Assembly: GCA_030537735.1 (NCBI GenBank)
Contig: JAUNVG010000014.1
Location: forward strand, 1-53,032
From: Actinomycetaceae bacterium
Lineage (GTDB): Bacteria > Actinomycetota > Actinomycetes > Actinomycetales > Actinomycetaceae
Reading direction: 5' to 3'
Length of the DNA stretch: 53,032 nucleotides
The notes under the pieces are model-generated. The model did not search any database. It was not told where the DNA came from and was given only the letters and a program-made list of their open reading frames with translations. The position numbers were made by a program, and so were the translations under genes. Below, piece after piece: positions 19,339 to 28,633 of the stretch; positions within the stretch are counted from its first letter, which is position 1; each line of letters opens with the position of its first letter.

Positions 19339-19614
19339 GTGAGCGACACTAACGATACCCCGGTACGCAACCAGCGTAAGGTGCGTCGCGGCTACGTAGT
19401 TAGCGACAAGATGGATAAGACCGTCGTCGTGGAACTGGAAGACCGCGTCAAGCACCCGCTGTACGGCAAGGTTATGACCAAGAAGAAGAAGGTCAAGGCC
19501 CACGATGAGAACAACGAGATCCGCACTGGCGACCTCGTTCGCATCATGGAGACCCGCCCGCTATCCGCTACTAAGCGGTGGCGCGTGGTAGAGGTCATCG
19601 AAAAGGCCAAGTAA
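19339..19614 (+). CDS. rpsQ: 30S ribosomal protein S17
   Basis: 16S rRNA-binding OB-fold protein. It has 91 residues with a GTG start at 19339. [32 protein letters not shown] is the family core. It is the last gene of the S10 operon here: a clear terminator follows, and rplN is 4.7 kb downstream beyond two ABC transporter genes. Confidence 0.97.
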   Translation: MSDTNDTPVRNQRKVRRGYVVSDKMDKTVVVELEDRVKHPLYGKVMTKKKKVKAHDENNEIRTGDLVRIMETRPLSATKRWRVVEVIEKAK

Positions 19615-19630
19615 CCTCGGCTACACGTGG

Positions 19631-19672
19631 AGCCGGTGGGGTGGTGCTCAGGCACTGTCCCACCGGCTTTTT
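19631..19672 (+). terminator. S10 operon terminator
   Basis: Ten-bp arms AGCCGGTGGG (19631-19640) and CCCACCGGCT (19659-19668) with a T5 run immediately after. It isolates the S10 operon from the transporter genes. Confidence 0.88.
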
Positions 19673-19692
19673 GCGTACCCAAAACGCCTGCT

Positions 19693-19870
19693 GGCCGCTG
19701 TCCGTGGGGCACCGCCTGCCGACCGCTGTCGCTACAGGCCTTCGCTGCCGCCTGCGGACTGCCGCCTGCGGGTGGCCGACTTTGGGGCGCCGCCTGCGGA
19801 CTGCCGCCTTCCGGCCGCTGTCCGTGGGGCACCGCCTTCCGGCCGCTGTCGCTACCGGCCTGCGCCCGGC
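19693..19870. repeat. GC-rich repeats, 120-bp spacing
   Basis: A ~50-bp stretch beginning GGCCGCTGTCCGTGGGGCAC at 19693 recurs at 19813 with a handful of differences. GCCTGCGGACTGCCGCC is repeated between them. No gene is seen in 19673-19929. Confidence 0.75.
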
Positions 19871-19929
19871 GCGCACGGTGGTTTGTTGTGGACCCCTGGC
19901 GTTATGGTGATGTACGCGAAACAATACAG

Positions 19930-19968
19930 TTAGGTAAACCTTGCTTAGGTAAGGCATACTAAGATAAT
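19930..19968 (+). promoter_or_regulatory. Overlapping DtxR/IdeR-like iron boxes and promoter
   Basis: TTAGGTAAGGCATACTAAG (19945-19963) matches the 19-bp DtxR/IdeR consensus at about 14 positions, allowing A/T swaps. A weaker copy starting TTAGGTAAACC lies at 19930. They cover TTGCTT (19941-19946), 16 nt, GATAAT (19963-19968), so a bound repressor would block the polymerase. The expected effect is repression of the ABC genes when iron is plentiful. Confidence 0.7.
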
Positions 19969-20015
19969 GACACCGTGTCAGTTAATGCCGTCAACTAGTT
20001 TCGGGAGCCGCGTAC

Positions 20016-22208
20016 ATGACTACTAGACCTCGTACTGCTAGGCCCGCCAGTCTTGCTGAGCCAGCTGCTACCAGCACCCAGGCCAAGGCCACCGGCCCCA
20101 CCCAAAACGGCTCGCCTGCCAAGGCCACCGGCCCCACCCAAAACGGCAAACGCGGAGCAAACTTCATACTCCCGTCACTAGCTCGCATCCCGCGTCGGCA
20201 CTGGGCATCCGCCTTGCGCGGCGTCATCTCAGCCACCGCTATTGGAACTGTGATTCTCAGCCTCGGCAAGATAATTGACTTCGCCACGGCTGGACGAACA
20301 ATCCCCACCTGGCTCACCCTCGTCCTCGTGGGTGCAATAGTGGTGGCAACGCTAACGGATGGGCGGCAACGCTACCAGCAGATGCAGGCAACTGGCCGCG
20401 AGGAAGGACCGCTTCGGCGGAACCTGGTGGCGGCGCTATTACGGCGCGGCCCTGCGGCCACGCGGGAGAAATCCGGCGGTCAGGTGTCCCTGGCAACCGA
20501 TGGGGTGGAGCGGGTAGCGCGCTACACCGGCGGATTCATGACCGACATTATTGCCGCGGTGGTTGGCCCGGTGACGTTGTTGGTGATGATGGCGATCTTC
20601 CTCAGCCCCCTGGCGGCGATTGCGCTTGCTGTGGGAGTGACTTTGGGGCTGGCAGCTATCAAGAGGTTCTCTCTTTCTCACCGTGACGTGGGAGCGAAGT
20701 CGAGGCAGGCGCGCGGCCGAGTTGCCGCCGCTTACCTGGACGCGATCCAAGGGCTGGAGACGCTGGCATTATTGCGAGCCACCGACCGCATTGGCGCCCA
20801 ACTTGCGCAGATGGGGGAGAACCAGCGGCAGGCAACCATGAGGTTGTTGGCCCGCAATCAGCAACTGCTGCTGGTCATTGACATCCTCATAACCGGCTTC
20901 TTGATCCTGGGGAGCGCGGTTTTCGCCCTGTGGCTGATGCTGATGGGTGGCCTCGGCGTGGGCGGGGCAGCCGCGCTGGTGGCGCTGACCATCATTATGA
21001 TTGAGCCGCTGGAAATGGTGGGTAGTTTCTTCTACATTGCGATGGCCGGGCGCGCGATTGAAAAGCGCATAAACGCGTTGGTTCGTCGCTACAGCGTGAC
21101 TGACGAGGGCGTGGTGGCTGGCTTAGGTGCGCATCCTGCCCTTAGCGCGGGTGAGGTAGCCACAGAAGGTGGCTCGCGTGCCGCCTCCGGTGAAGTGGCG
21201 AAGCGCGCGGAAGATTCCATGAGTGCCCCTGGGATCGAGATTGAGAACCTGTCTTTCGCCTATCCCGACGCCCACGGCCAGGGCCAGGGCCGCGGCGGTC
21301 ACGGTCATGGCCCCACCCACGGCCACGGCGCCCATGGTGGCGGGCAAGCCGGCGGCTCCGCAGTTGGCTCAAAGGCTCACGGTGGCAATGGCGTCAAACC
21401 AACCGCCAATACTGGGGAGAATGCACAGGGGCGTGAAGACGACAAAAAGCTGAGCTTGCCACCTACCTCTTTACGCATTAAACCGGGCGAGCATGTAGCC
21501 ATTAAAGCGGCCTCGGGAGCGGGTAAGTCCACCCTGTTGAGCATTATCTGTGCTGACCTGCCGGTGCAAAGTGGGCTGCTACGAATCGGGGAGACCACTT
21601 ACCTCGGCGAGGGTCGGGACACGCAATCGCAGCGTTCGGCTCGCCGCCAGCAATGCGCGGTAGTGGCACAACATTCGTGGCTCTTTACTGGCAGCGTCAG
21701 GGATAACCTGGCGATCGGCGCTCCCGAGGCAAGCGAAGCCCAGATGTGGCAGGCCTTGGAGCGAGCTTATATCGCCGATGAGATCCGCGCCTTGCCGCAC
21801 GGTATCGACACTCAGGTAGGGGAGCGCGGCGGCTTACTTTCCGGCGGACAAGTCCAGCGTCTGGCTTTGGCACGAGCATTCCTATCGGGCCGTCCCATTC
21901 TTATCCTGGATGAGCCAACATCCCAGATTGACCGCAACTCCGAAGCACATATCTGCCGCGCCCTAGCTGATGCCGGCGCCAGCTTGACGGTGTTGATGGC
22001 TACTCACCGTGATTCCTCCACGGCTGGGTTTGACCGCGTGGTGCGCTTAGCAGACTTAGTCGGTGCGGGAGGCGAAGGAAAAGACGAAGGGCGAACGCCC
22101 GCCGACGAGGCCGCACCCGCCAACCCAACCGCGCCGACAGCCCCAACCACACCCGCAGGCCAAACCGCGCCCGCCGACCTCGCCCAACAGGAAGGGCAGA
22201 CCCGATGA
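20016..22208 (+). CDS. ABC transporter half, fused permease/ATPase (CydD/IrtA-like) with His-rich loop
   Basis: Type-IV fold half-transporter of 730 residues. After a polar N-terminus with AKATGPTQNG twice comes a six-helix membrane domain (about 65-355), then an ATPase with ASGAGKST (Lys504; the first Gly of Walker A is Ala), LLSGGQ, ILILDEPTSQID and the H-loop ATHRD. Between the A-loop FAYPD (about 418) and Walker A lies an extra ~60-residue Gly/His-rich segment with seven His at 420-455, plausibly metal-binding. The start ATG 20016 has GGGAG 9 nt upstream. The iron boxes suggest siderophore or metal transport like IrtAB, but CydDC-type thiol/haem export fits the membrane domain too; substrate unknown. 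Confidence 0.8.
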   Translation: MTTRPRTARPASLAEPAATSTQAKATGPTQNGSPAKATGPTQNGKRGANFILPSLARIPRRHWASALRGVISATAIGTVILSLGKIIDFATAGRTIPTWLTLVLVGAIVVATLTDGRQRYQQMQATGREEGPLRRNLVAALLRRGPAATREKSGGQVSLATDGVERVARYTGGFMTDIIAAVVGPVTLLVMMAIFLSPLAAIALAVGVTLGLAAIKRFSLSHRDVGAKSRQARGRVAAAYLDAIQGLETLALLRATDRIGAQLAQMGENQRQATMRLLARNQQLLLVIDILITGFLILGSAVFALWLMLMGGLGVGGAAALVALTIIMIEPLEMVGSFFYIAMAGRAIEKRINALVRRYSVTDEGVVAGLGAHPALSAGEVATEGGSRAASGEVAKRAEDSMSAPGIEIENLSFAYPDAHGQGQGRGGHGHGPTHGHGAHGGGQAGGSAVGSKAHGGNGVKPTANTGENAQGREDDKKLSLPPTSLRIKPGEHVAIKAASGAGKSTLLSIICADLPVQSGLLRIGETTYLGEGRDTQSQRSARRQQCAVVAQHSWLFTGSVRDNLAIGAPEASEAQMWQALERAYIADEIRALPHGIDTQVGERGGLLSGGQVQRLALARAFLSGRPILILDEPTSQIDRNSEAHICRALADAGASLTVLMATHRDSSTAGFDRVVRLADLVGAGGEGKDEGRTPADEAAPANPTAPTAPTTPAGQTAPADLAQQEGQTR
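20082..20147 (+). repeat. In-frame direct repeat at ABC gene 5' end
   Basis: A 30-bp unit starting GCCAAGGCCACCGGCCCC occurs at 20082 and 20118 (36-bp period, 12 codons). It encodes AKATGPTQNG twice. Confidence 0.85.
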
Positions 22209-23890
22209 ATCGCCGTACCCTGACCAAATGGCTACTATCCATTACGCGCCCCACTTTGGCACCACTACTGGGGTCGGCTCTGTGCCGCCTGGTCGATCAG
22301 ACCGCGAGCCTAGCGCTACTGGGGTGGGTCGGCTACCGCCTGGTGGAAACCGCACAGCTGGCTAGCACCGGCGCCGCCGTGGGCTCGCACTTACTGGTCA
22401 CGGTTGCCGTGATCGCAGCCGGGGCTGTGGTTAAGGCGGTTGCGCACTACTTGGAGCATTTCCTCGGGCACTGGGTGGCCTTCCACGCCCTCGAACTACT
22501 TCGCGAACGCGCTTACAGGGACCTCGCGCCCCAAGCGCCCGCAGTGATGGCACGCAACCAGTCCGGGGACTTCCTCACCCGCCTCACGCGCGACATCGAC
22601 CGCATTGAGGTCTTCTTCGCCCACACCTTCGCCCCCGCTGTTTCGGTGGTGTTGGTTCCACTGGGCCTAGCTGTGTGGCTGGCGCGGTATCAGCCACCTG
22701 CGGTTGCCTTCCTTTACCTGCTGTGGGTGGTGGTTGCGGCTGTCCTCGCCCCTTTCTACGGGCAGGGACGCGAAAGCCGCGCCACCACCTCGTTAATGAA
22801 ACATCGCTCCAACGTGGCGCAGTCCGTCACCGACACGGTGCAGGGAATGCGCGAGGTCGTGGGGTACGGGCGCGAGGACGCCCGCCTGGGTGAGCTGGCC
22901 ACCCTCAGTTCGCAGATGCGACCGCTGGGTGCGACGGTGGCGCGCATTAACGCGGTTCGTCGAGCCCTGGTGCGCGGCACTCAACTGGCAGCTCTCGCCA
23001 CCCCGGTGCTGGTGTCCATCCCGCTCTTGCGGCAGGACCCAACTTACGCTGCGCCCGTGCTGGCAGCTGCCTTGATGAGCGGGCGTTCGTGGGAAATGGT
23101 GCGCGGAGTCGAAGGGTTCGCCGAAGGCCTGAAGGAATCTTTCGCCGCCGCCGAACGGGTCTACCTGCTCACCCACGCGCCGGCTTTGCGTGGTGGGCGC
23201 GCTCCCTGGCAGCCGGGGTCTGCGATCACTTTCGAGGACTTAACCTTCACTTACCCGCAAACCCCGCGTCCGGCGGTGGAGTCGGTGAACTTGCGGATAG
23301 AGCCGGGGCAGTGGGTGTGCCTCACCGGCCCAACCGGCTGCGGGAAATCCACTTTGGTTCGCTTGTTGGCGCGGTATTTCGACCCCGACAGCGGGCAGAT
23401 TCACGCCGGTGGTCAACTGCTTTCCGACCTGCCGATGGACGAGCTTCGCTCGCGGGTGCATCTACTTACCCAAAACGCTGCTTTATTCCACGGCACTATC
23501 CGCTCAAACCTGTTGCTTGCTGCCCCTGAGGCCAGCGAGGAGGACATGTGGCAAGCCTTGGAGCTGGCCGGAATCAGTGAGGAAGTCAAACAGTTCGCTG
23601 GCGTTCTTGACCACCCCATTGGGGAGGGCGGCACCGGGGTTTCCGGTGGGCAGCGCCAGCGACTGTGCTTGGCGCGAGCGCTGCTGACTGAGCCCCAGAT
23701 ACTGGTGTTGGATGAGTTCTGCTCCCAGCTTGACCCCGCCTTAGATGCGCAGATACATGAGCGTTTGCGGCGCGAACTGCGGGATGTGACGGTGGTGGAG
23801 ATTACCCACCGTGACACCGGGATCGCCGCTGCCGACCAGGTGGTGGAGCTGCGCGAAGGGAAAATCGTGGCGCAGACGACAAATTGCTGA
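22205..23890 (+). CDS. ABC transporter half, fused permease/ATPase (CydC/IrtB-like)
   Basis: Partner of the upstream gene: its ATG overlaps that stop by 4 nt, so a heterodimer is expected. It has 561 residues. The membrane domain has the CydC-like stretch VVKAVAHYLEHFLGHWVAFH and SGDFLTRLTRDIDRIE. The ATPase carries GPTGCGKST, GVSGGQRQRLCLARALL, ILVLDEFCSQLD and EITHRD, so both sites look catalytically competent. It lacks the His-rich loop of its partner. No terminator is evident before the rplN promoter region. Confidence 0.82.
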   Translation: MNRRTLTKWLLSITRPTLAPLLGSALCRLVDQTASLALLGWVGYRLVETAQLASTGAAVGSHLLVTVAVIAAGAVVKAVAHYLEHFLGHWVAFHALELLRERAYRDLAPQAPAVMARNQSGDFLTRLTRDIDRIEVFFAHTFAPAVSVVLVPLGLAVWLARYQPPAVAFLYLLWVVVAAVLAPFYGQGRESRATTSLMKHRSNVAQSVTDTVQGMREVVGYGREDARLGELATLSSQMRPLGATVARINAVRRALVRGTQLAALATPVLVSIPLLRQDPTYAAPVLAAALMSGRSWEMVRGVEGFAEGLKESFAAAERVYLLTHAPALRGGRAPWQPGSAITFEDLTFTYPQTPRPAVESVNLRIEPGQWVCLTGPTGCGKSTLVRLLARYFDPDSGQIHAGGQLLSDLPMDELRSRVHLLTQNAALFHGTIRSNLLLAAPEASEEDMWQALELAGISEEVKQFAGVLDHPIGEGGTGVSGGQRQRLCLARALLTEPQILVLDEFCSQLDPALDAQIHERLRRELRDVTVVEITHRDTGIAAADQVVELREGKIVAQTTNC

Positions 23891-24275
23891 ACCGGGTGAG
23901 GAAAGGCACAGAGGTATAGTCTGCTGCGCCTTTGGAAAGCCCGCCTAAATGACGTAAGCTAGACAAGTTGCAGTCTGTAGCAGTGTACCGGCAGCATGCC
24001 CGTAAAAGGCTCCACGACCTCGCAAATAGTGGGGGAGTAGAGCTGGGAAACTGAGTGGATTAACCCACCACCTCCGGTAGCTAGTAGACTCGGCGAGTGC
24101 CGGTCAGAGACCTTGTACCGCCTGCCGGTGAGGCTAACTCACCAGCGCAGTGTGCTCGAGTCTGACACGGCATAGCACCGACGTGGCTTCGGCTACGTCA
24201 CAGTCCATATACGTTCGGCCAGGCTCTGCCGGGAAACACGTGCAGAGAACCAGCTCGACGACAGGAGTACAACGA
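23891..24275 (+). other. rplN leader region
   Basis: Non-coding 385 bp. It holds a candidate promoter at 23932, then ~310 nt of leader including GACGTGGC-TTCG-GCTACGTC (24180-24199), an 8-bp stem with a UUCG loop and one G.U pair. AGGAG sits 8 nt before the rplN ATG. No gene is visible. Confidence 0.6.
23932..23960 (+). promoter_or_regulatory. Candidate spc operon promoter
   Basis: TTGGAA, 17-nt spacer, TAAGCT. It is needed because the S10 operon terminates at 19672 and the intervening genes have a different, iron-type promoter. Confidence 0.45.
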
Positions 24276-24644
24276 ATGATCCAGCAGGAGTCGCGACTCA
24301 AAGTCGCCGACAACACGGGTGCGAAGGAAATCCTATGCATCCGCGTCCTCGGTGGCTCGGGACGGCGCTACGCGGGAATCGGCGACACCATTGTCGCCAC
24401 CGTGAAAGACGCCAACCCAGGCGGCAACGTGAAGAAGGGTGAAGTTGTCAAGGCAGTGGTAGTGCGTACCCGCAAGGAACGCCGCCGCGCTGACGGTTCC
24501 TACATCCGCTTCGATGAAAATGCCGCTGTCATCCTCAAGAACGACGGCGAACCGCGTGGTACCCGTATCTTCGGCCCAGTCGGGCGTGAACTTCGCGACA
24601 AGAAGTTCATGAAGATCGTGTCACTCGCACCGGAGGTGCTCTGA
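24276..24644 (+). CDS. rplN: 50S ribosomal protein L14
   Basis: 23S-binding protein at the subunit interface (bridge B8). The ATG at 24276 gives [28 protein letters not shown] and 122 residues, the family length. An in-frame extension to 24150 is leader and not homologous. It is the first gene of the spc operon (N-X-E-N-H-F-R-E-D-O). Confidence 0.97.
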   Translation: MIQQESRLKVADNTGAKEILCIRVLGGSGRRYAGIGDTIVATVKDANPGGNVKKGEVVKAVVVRTRKERRRADGSYIRFDENAAVILKNDGEPRGTRIFGPVGRELRDKKFMKIVSLAPEVL

Positions 24645-25090
24645 TGGCAGCCAAGATTAAGAAAGGTGACCTGGTAGAGGTCATCTCCGGTCGCACCAGC
24701 GACCAGAAGAAGATCGACGCGCGCAACAAGCGCCGCGAAGCTGAAGGCCTCGAACCCCTCAAGCCCGGTGACAAGGGCAAGCAGGGGCGCGTCATTAAAG
24801 TGTTCCCCAAGGAACAAAAAGTACTCGTGGAAGGCGTCAACCTAAAGACCCGCCACGTACGTCAAGGACAGTCCGCACAGGGACAGGTGACCGGTGGCAT
24901 CGAAATGATCGAAGCCCCCATCGCCATCTGCAAAGTAGCCCTGGTAGACCCCGACACCAAGAAGCGCGTGCGCGTGGGATTCCGCGTCGACCGCGACGAA
25001 AACGGCAAGCGTGTCAGCCGCAACCCCATCCGCGTCATTCGCGGTGGTTCTAAGCGCGGCCTAGAGACCGGGAAGGAAATCGGAGCATGA
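24644..25090 (+). CDS. rplX: 50S ribosomal protein L24 with insertion in KOW loop
   Basis: Assembly-initiator protein. The KOW motif usually reads V-I-S-G-K-D-K-G-K-Q-G. Here [11 protein letters not shown] is followed by ~26 extra, highly charged residues ([19 protein letters not shown]...) before [15 protein letters not shown]. At 148 residues it is longer than the usual ~104-120. The rest, including [10 protein letters not shown] and [17 protein letters not shown], is normal. It is coupled to rplN (TGATG) and overlaps rplE by 4 nt. Confidence 0.95.
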   Translation: MAAKIKKGDLVEVISGRTSDQKKIDARNKRREAEGLEPLKPGDKGKQGRVIKVFPKEQKVLVEGVNLKTRHVRQGQSAQGQVTGGIEMIEAPIAICKVALVDPDTKKRVRVGFRVDRDENGKRVSRNPIRVIRGGSKRGLETGKEIGA

Positions 25091-25632
25091 CCCCTCGTCT
25101 CAAGCAGCAGTACCTTGACACCATCCGTCCGCAGTTGGAAAAAGAGTTCAAGCACACCAACACCATGGAGGTCGGCAACCTTGTAAAGGTCGTCGTAAAC
25201 ATGGGTGTAGGCGATGCCGCTCGCGATTCCAAAGCCATGGACGGAGCGATCCGCGACCTCACCGCCATTACCGGGCAAAAACCGGTAGTGACCAAGGCGC
25301 GCAAATCCATCGCCCAGTTCAAACTCCGTGAAGGTCAGCCCATTGGCGCCCACGTCACTATCCGTGGCGACCGCATGTGGGAATTCATGGACCGTCTGAT
25401 CTCCCTCGCCCTGCCGCGTATCCGCGACTTCCGCGGACTATCGCCCAAGCAGTTCGACGGTAACGGGAACTACACTTTCGGCCTCACCGAACAGTCCATG
25501 TTCCACGAAATCGATCAAGACACCATCGACCGCGTGCGCGGCATGGATATCACCATCGTCACCTCCGCCAAGACCGACGATGAGGCACGTGCACTTCTAC
25601 GTGGACTACGTTTCCCCTTCAAGGAGAACTAA
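25087..25632 (+). CDS. rplE: 50S ribosomal protein L5
   Basis: Binds 5S rRNA and contacts P-site tRNA. Its 181 residues contain [45 protein letters not shown] segment (here with I for L) and [19 protein letters not shown]. The ATG overlaps the rplX stop (ATGA). Confidence 0.97.
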   Translation: MTPRLKQQYLDTIRPQLEKEFKHTNTMEVGNLVKVVVNMGVGDAARDSKAMDGAIRDLTAITGQKPVVTKARKSIAQFKLREGQPIGAHVTIRGDRMWEFMDRLISLALPRIRDFRGLSPKQFDGNGNYTFGLTEQSMFHEIDQDTIDRVRGMDITIVTSAKTDDEARALLRGLRFPFKEN

Positions 25633-25635
25633 TCC

Positions 25636-25821
25636 ATGGCGAAAACGTCTCTCACGGTCAAGGCCGCGCGGAAACCGAAATTCTCGGTCCGCGCCTACAC
25701 GCGATGCAACCGCTGCGCACGTCCGCGCTCGGTGTACCGCAAGTTCGGTTTATGCCGTGTCTGCCTGCGGGAACTCGCCCTCAACGGCGAACTCCCCGGA
25801 GTGACTAAGAGTAGCTGGTAA
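25636..25821 (+). CDS. rpsN: 30S ribosomal protein S14, zinc type
   Basis: Short 61-residue S14 with a zinc ribbon: Cys24, Cys27, Cys40 and Cys43 in CNRC and CRVC. Many actinobacteria also keep a zinc-free paralogue elsewhere that replaces it under zinc limitation; none is in this window. It starts 3 nt after rplE. Confidence 0.97.
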   Translation: MAKTSLTVKAARKPKFSVRAYTRCNRCARPRSVYRKFGLCRVCLRELALNGELPGVTKSSW

Positions 25822-25893
25822 CGACTACATCGAAGGTCCCGGACGCAACGAAGCGCGGACGGGAAACCCCGATGGGGAAGGGGAGAAACCCCG

Positions 25894-26292
25894 ATGACAA
25901 TGACTGACCCGATCGCAGATATGCTCACGCGTCTGCGTAACGCGAGCTCGGCACACCACGAAACCGTGTCGATGCCGCATTCCAAACTAAAGGCCGCGAT
26001 TGCCAAGATCCTCGAAAACGAGGGCTACATCAGCGGTTCCAAGATCGAGGACGCGCGCGTAGGTAAAACCCTCACGCTCGAACTCAAATACGGACGCAAC
26101 CGGGAACGCGCCATTAACGGCGTTAAGCGCGTATCCAAGCCCGGCCTGCGTGTGTACGCAAAATCCACCGACCTGCCAAGCGTTCGCGGTGGGCTCGGCG
26201 TCGCCATCTTGTCGACGTCCTCGGGCCTACTGACCGACCGTGAAGCAGCCAACCGAGGCGTAGGCGGGGAAGTCCTCGCCTTCATCTGGTAA
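25894..26292 (+). CDS. rpsH: 30S ribosomal protein S8
   Basis: Central-domain 16S binder and, in E. coli, repressor of the spc operon. It has 132 residues from ATG 25894 ([17 protein letters not shown]) to [10 protein letters not shown] strong purine run GGGGAAGGGGAG precedes it. GAAACCCCGATG around the start is duplicated 22 bp upstream, creating a decoy ATG (25872) whose 11-codon frame ends inside rpsH. Confidence 0.97.
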   Translation: MTMTDPIADMLTRLRNASSAHHETVSMPHSKLKAAIAKILENEGYISGSKIEDARVGKTLTLELKYGRNRERAINGVKRVSKPGLRVYAKSTDLPSVRGGLGVAILSTSSGLLTDREAANRGVGGEVLAFIW

Positions 26293-26308
26293 GAAAGGAG
26301 TACACCCT

Positions 26309-26845
26309 ATGTCACGCATTGGTCGCACTCCGATCGCCATCCCGGCCGGTGTCGATATCAAAATCGACGGCGCCGACATCACCGTGAAGGGCCCCAAAGG
26401 CACCCTCGCACACAAGATTGCCTCCCCCATCGAGGTAGCAATCGAAGACGGTGAAGTCCGCGTCACCCGTCCCAACGATGAACGCGAATCCCGCGCCCTA
26501 CACGGCCTCACTCGCTCCCTCGTGGCCAACATGATCGAAGGCGTAACCCAGGGCTACACCAAAGCCCTCGAAATCGTCGGTACCGGTTACCGCGTAGTCG
26601 CCAAGGGTAAAGACCTGGAGTTCGCTCTGGGCTTCTCCCACCCGGTCCTGTTCAAGGCCCCCGAAGGCATCGAATTCAAAGTCGATAGCCAAACCAAGTT
26701 CTCCGTATCCGGTATCGACAAGCAGCTTGTCGGCGAAACCGCAGCGAAGATCCGCAAGATCCGCAAACCCGAACCCTACAAGGGCAAAGGTATTCGCTAC
26801 GCCGGTGAGCAGGTACGTCGCAAGGTTGGAAAGGCTGGTAAGTAA
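26309..26845 (+). CDS. rplF: 50S ribosomal protein L6
   Basis: Two-domain protein near the GTPase centre. It has 178 residues: [17 protein letters not shown] at the start and the conserved [27 protein letters not shown] at the end. AAAGGAG precedes the ATG. Its TAA overlaps the rplR ATG. Confidence 0.97.
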   Translation: MSRIGRTPIAIPAGVDIKIDGADITVKGPKGTLAHKIASPIEVAIEDGEVRVTRPNDERESRALHGLTRSLVANMIEGVTQGYTKALEIVGTGYRVVAKGKDLEFALGFSHPVLFKAPEGIEFKVDSQTKFSVSGIDKQLVGETAAKIRKIRKPEPYKGKGIRYAGEQVRRKVGKAGK

Positions 26846-27213
26846 TGTCTTACTCAGTAAAAGGCTCGGGCAAAGCTAACGCCCGTAAGCGCCGCCACCA
26901 GCGTGTGCGTAAGCTCGTTAACGGAACCGCCGAGCGTCCCCGTCTGGTAGTAACCCGCTCGAACCGCCACATGGTGGCTCAAGTGGTCAACGACCGCATC
27001 GGACACACCCTGGTATCGGCCTCCTCCATGGAAAAAGACTTCCAGGTGGAAGGCACCAAGGTCGACGCCGCTCGTCGCGTAGGTGAACTAATCGCCGAAC
27101 GCGCCAAAGAAGCTGGCATCACCGCAGTGGTCTTCGACCGCGGCGGCAACAAGTATCACGGCCGTGTCGCGGCAGTAGCAGAAGGCGCCCGCGAGGGCGG
27201 CCTCCAGCTGTGA
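26845..27213 (+). CDS. rplR: 50S ribosomal protein L18
   Basis: Carries 5S rRNA with L5. Its 122 residues include [29 protein letters not shown] and the C-terminal [26 protein letters not shown]. It is coupled to rplF (TAATG). Confidence 0.97.
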   Translation: MSYSVKGSGKANARKRRHQRVRKLVNGTAERPRLVVTRSNRHMVAQVVNDRIGHTLVSASSMEKDFQVEGTKVDAARRVGELIAERAKEAGITAVVFDRGGNKYHGRVAAVAEGAREGGLQL

Positions 27214-27241
27214 GCGACGAAAAGGAAGAGAGAGCATACTG

Positions 27242-27937
27242 ATGGCTGCATCACAACGAAGCAGGAACGGTCAGAGCGCTTCTGAAGGCCGCGACACCGA
27301 ACGTCGCGAGCGCCGTGGAGGACGCCAGACCGAACGTCGTGACAACCGTCGCGGCGAGGAAAAGAACCAATACATTGAACGCGTAGTTACCATTAACCGC
27401 GTGTCCAAGGTCGTCAAGGGTGGTCGACGCTTCAGCTTCACCGCCCTGGTAGTGGTCGGCGACGGTGAAGGCACCGTCGGCGTCGGCTACGGCAAGGCCA
27501 AGGAAGTACCCCAGGCCATCGCCAAGGGCGTAGAAGAAGCCAAGAAGAACTTCTTCCGCGTCCCCATGATCGGCCGCACCATTACCCACATGGTGCAAGG
27601 TGAAGACTCCGCCGGAATCGTACTGCTGCGTCCGGCCGCCCCCGGTACCGGTGTAATCGCCGGCGGTCCGGTGCGTGCGGTACTCGAATGCGCAGGCGTG
27701 CACGACGTCCTCACCAAGTCCATTGGGTCTTCCAACGCCCTCAACATTGTGCGCGCCACCGTGGCCGCACTCAAGGACCTGGAAATGCCCGAAGCAGTTG
27801 CCGCCCGCCGAGGTCTACCCCTCGAACGCGTCGCCCCAGCCTCCATGCTGCGTGCCCGCGCCGAAGGTGAAGCCGCCGAGCGCGCCGAAGCTGAACTGGC
27901 CGAAAACCAGGCCGCTCTGGCAGGGGTGAACAACTAA
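27242..27937 (+). CDS. rpsE: 30S ribosomal protein S5
   Basis: Fidelity and mRNA-channel protein. Its 231 residues open with a ~40-residue Arg/Glu-rich extension, then [23 protein letters not shown] and [24 protein letters not shown]. The end is Ala/Glu-rich. Longer than the E. coli protein, as in other actinobacteria. TAA overlaps the rpmD ATG. Confidence 0.97.
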   Translation: MAASQRSRNGQSASEGRDTERRERRGGRQTERRDNRRGEEKNQYIERVVTINRVSKVVKGGRRFSFTALVVVGDGEGTVGVGYGKAKEVPQAIAKGVEEAKKNFFRVPMIGRTITHMVQGEDSAGIVLLRPAAPGTGVIAGGPVRAVLECAGVHDVLTKSIGSSNALNIVRATVAALKDLEMPEAVAARRGLPLERVAPASMLRARAEGEAAERAEAELAENQAALAGVNN

Positions 27938-28119
27938 TGGCAAATCTGAAGATCACGCGCACCCGTTCCGATATTGGACGGCCGCAGAATCAACGCGACA
28001 CCATGCGCACCCTCGGGCTGCGTAAAATCGGTCAGTCAGTGGTACGCCCCGACACCAAGACCACCCGCGGACTGATCCTGAAGGTACGTCACATGGTAAC
28101 CGTCGAGGAGGTCGACTGA
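27937..28119 (+). CDS. rpmD: 50S ribosomal protein L30
   Basis: Small 60-residue protein with [29 protein letters not shown], the family signature. It is coupled to rpsE, and rplO begins 2 nt after its stop. Confidence 0.96.
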   Translation: MANLKITRTRSDIGRPQNQRDTMRTLGLRKIGQSVVRPDTKTTRGLILKVRHMVTVEEVD

Positions 28120-28121
28120 TC

Positions 28122-28577
28122 ATGGCAGAAGAATCACCCATCTTACGTCTGCATGACCTCAAGCCCGCCCCCGGCTCCAAACGCGCCAAGCAGCGCGTCG
28201 GCCGTGGTGAAGGCTCCAAAGGTAAGACCGCCGGTCGCGGCACCAAGGGCACCAAGGCCCGCTACCAGGTTCCGGTAGGCTTCGAAGGCGGCCAAATGCC
28301 GCTGCACATGCGCCTGCCGAAACTACGCGGGTTCAAGAACCCCTTCCGCGTTGAATACCAGGTCGTTAACGTCAGCGACCTCGAAACCCTCTTCCCTGAA
28401 GGTGGCGACGTGACCGTCGACGCCCTCGTCGAAAAGGGAGCGGTACGTCCTCGCTGCCTAGTTAAAATCCTAGGCGACGGCGACGTCACCAAAGCATTCA
28501 ACATCACCGTAGACAAGTGGTCGGCCAGCGCCGAAGCCAAGATCACCGCAGCTGGCGGTAGCATCTCGGCACGGTAA
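28122..28577 (+). CDS. rplO: 50S ribosomal protein L15
   Basis: Late-assembly 23S protein of 151 residues. [22 protein letters not shown] and the glycine-rich [15 protein letters not shown] are characteristic, and [19 protein letters not shown] follows. It is the last ribosomal gene of the spc cluster; a hairpin without a U tract separates it from secY. Confidence 0.97.
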   Translation: MAEESPILRLHDLKPAPGSKRAKQRVGRGEGSKGKTAGRGTKGTKARYQVPVGFEGGQMPLHMRLPKLRGFKNPFRVEYQVVNVSDLETLFPEGGDVTVDALVEKGAVRPRCLVKILGDGDVTKAFNITVDKWSASAEAKITAAGGSISAR

Positions 28578-28596
28578 CGCTGCCAAAAACCAGGCA

Positions 28597-28633
28597 GGAG
28601 GGTGACCCAATCAATTTGAAAGGGTCACCCTCC
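28597..28633 (+). terminator. Hairpin between rplO and secY
   Basis: Perfect 12-bp arms GGAGGGTGACCC (28597-28608) and GGGTCACCCTCC (28622-28633), with no T tract. It may be a weak or factor-assisted terminator, or a processing site. The 180 nt that follow before secY hold no gene. Confidence 0.45.

Noticed and set aside
24150..24275. N-terminal extension of L14
   Set aside because: The universal L14 start [13 protein letters not shown] lies at 24276 with AGGAG upstream.
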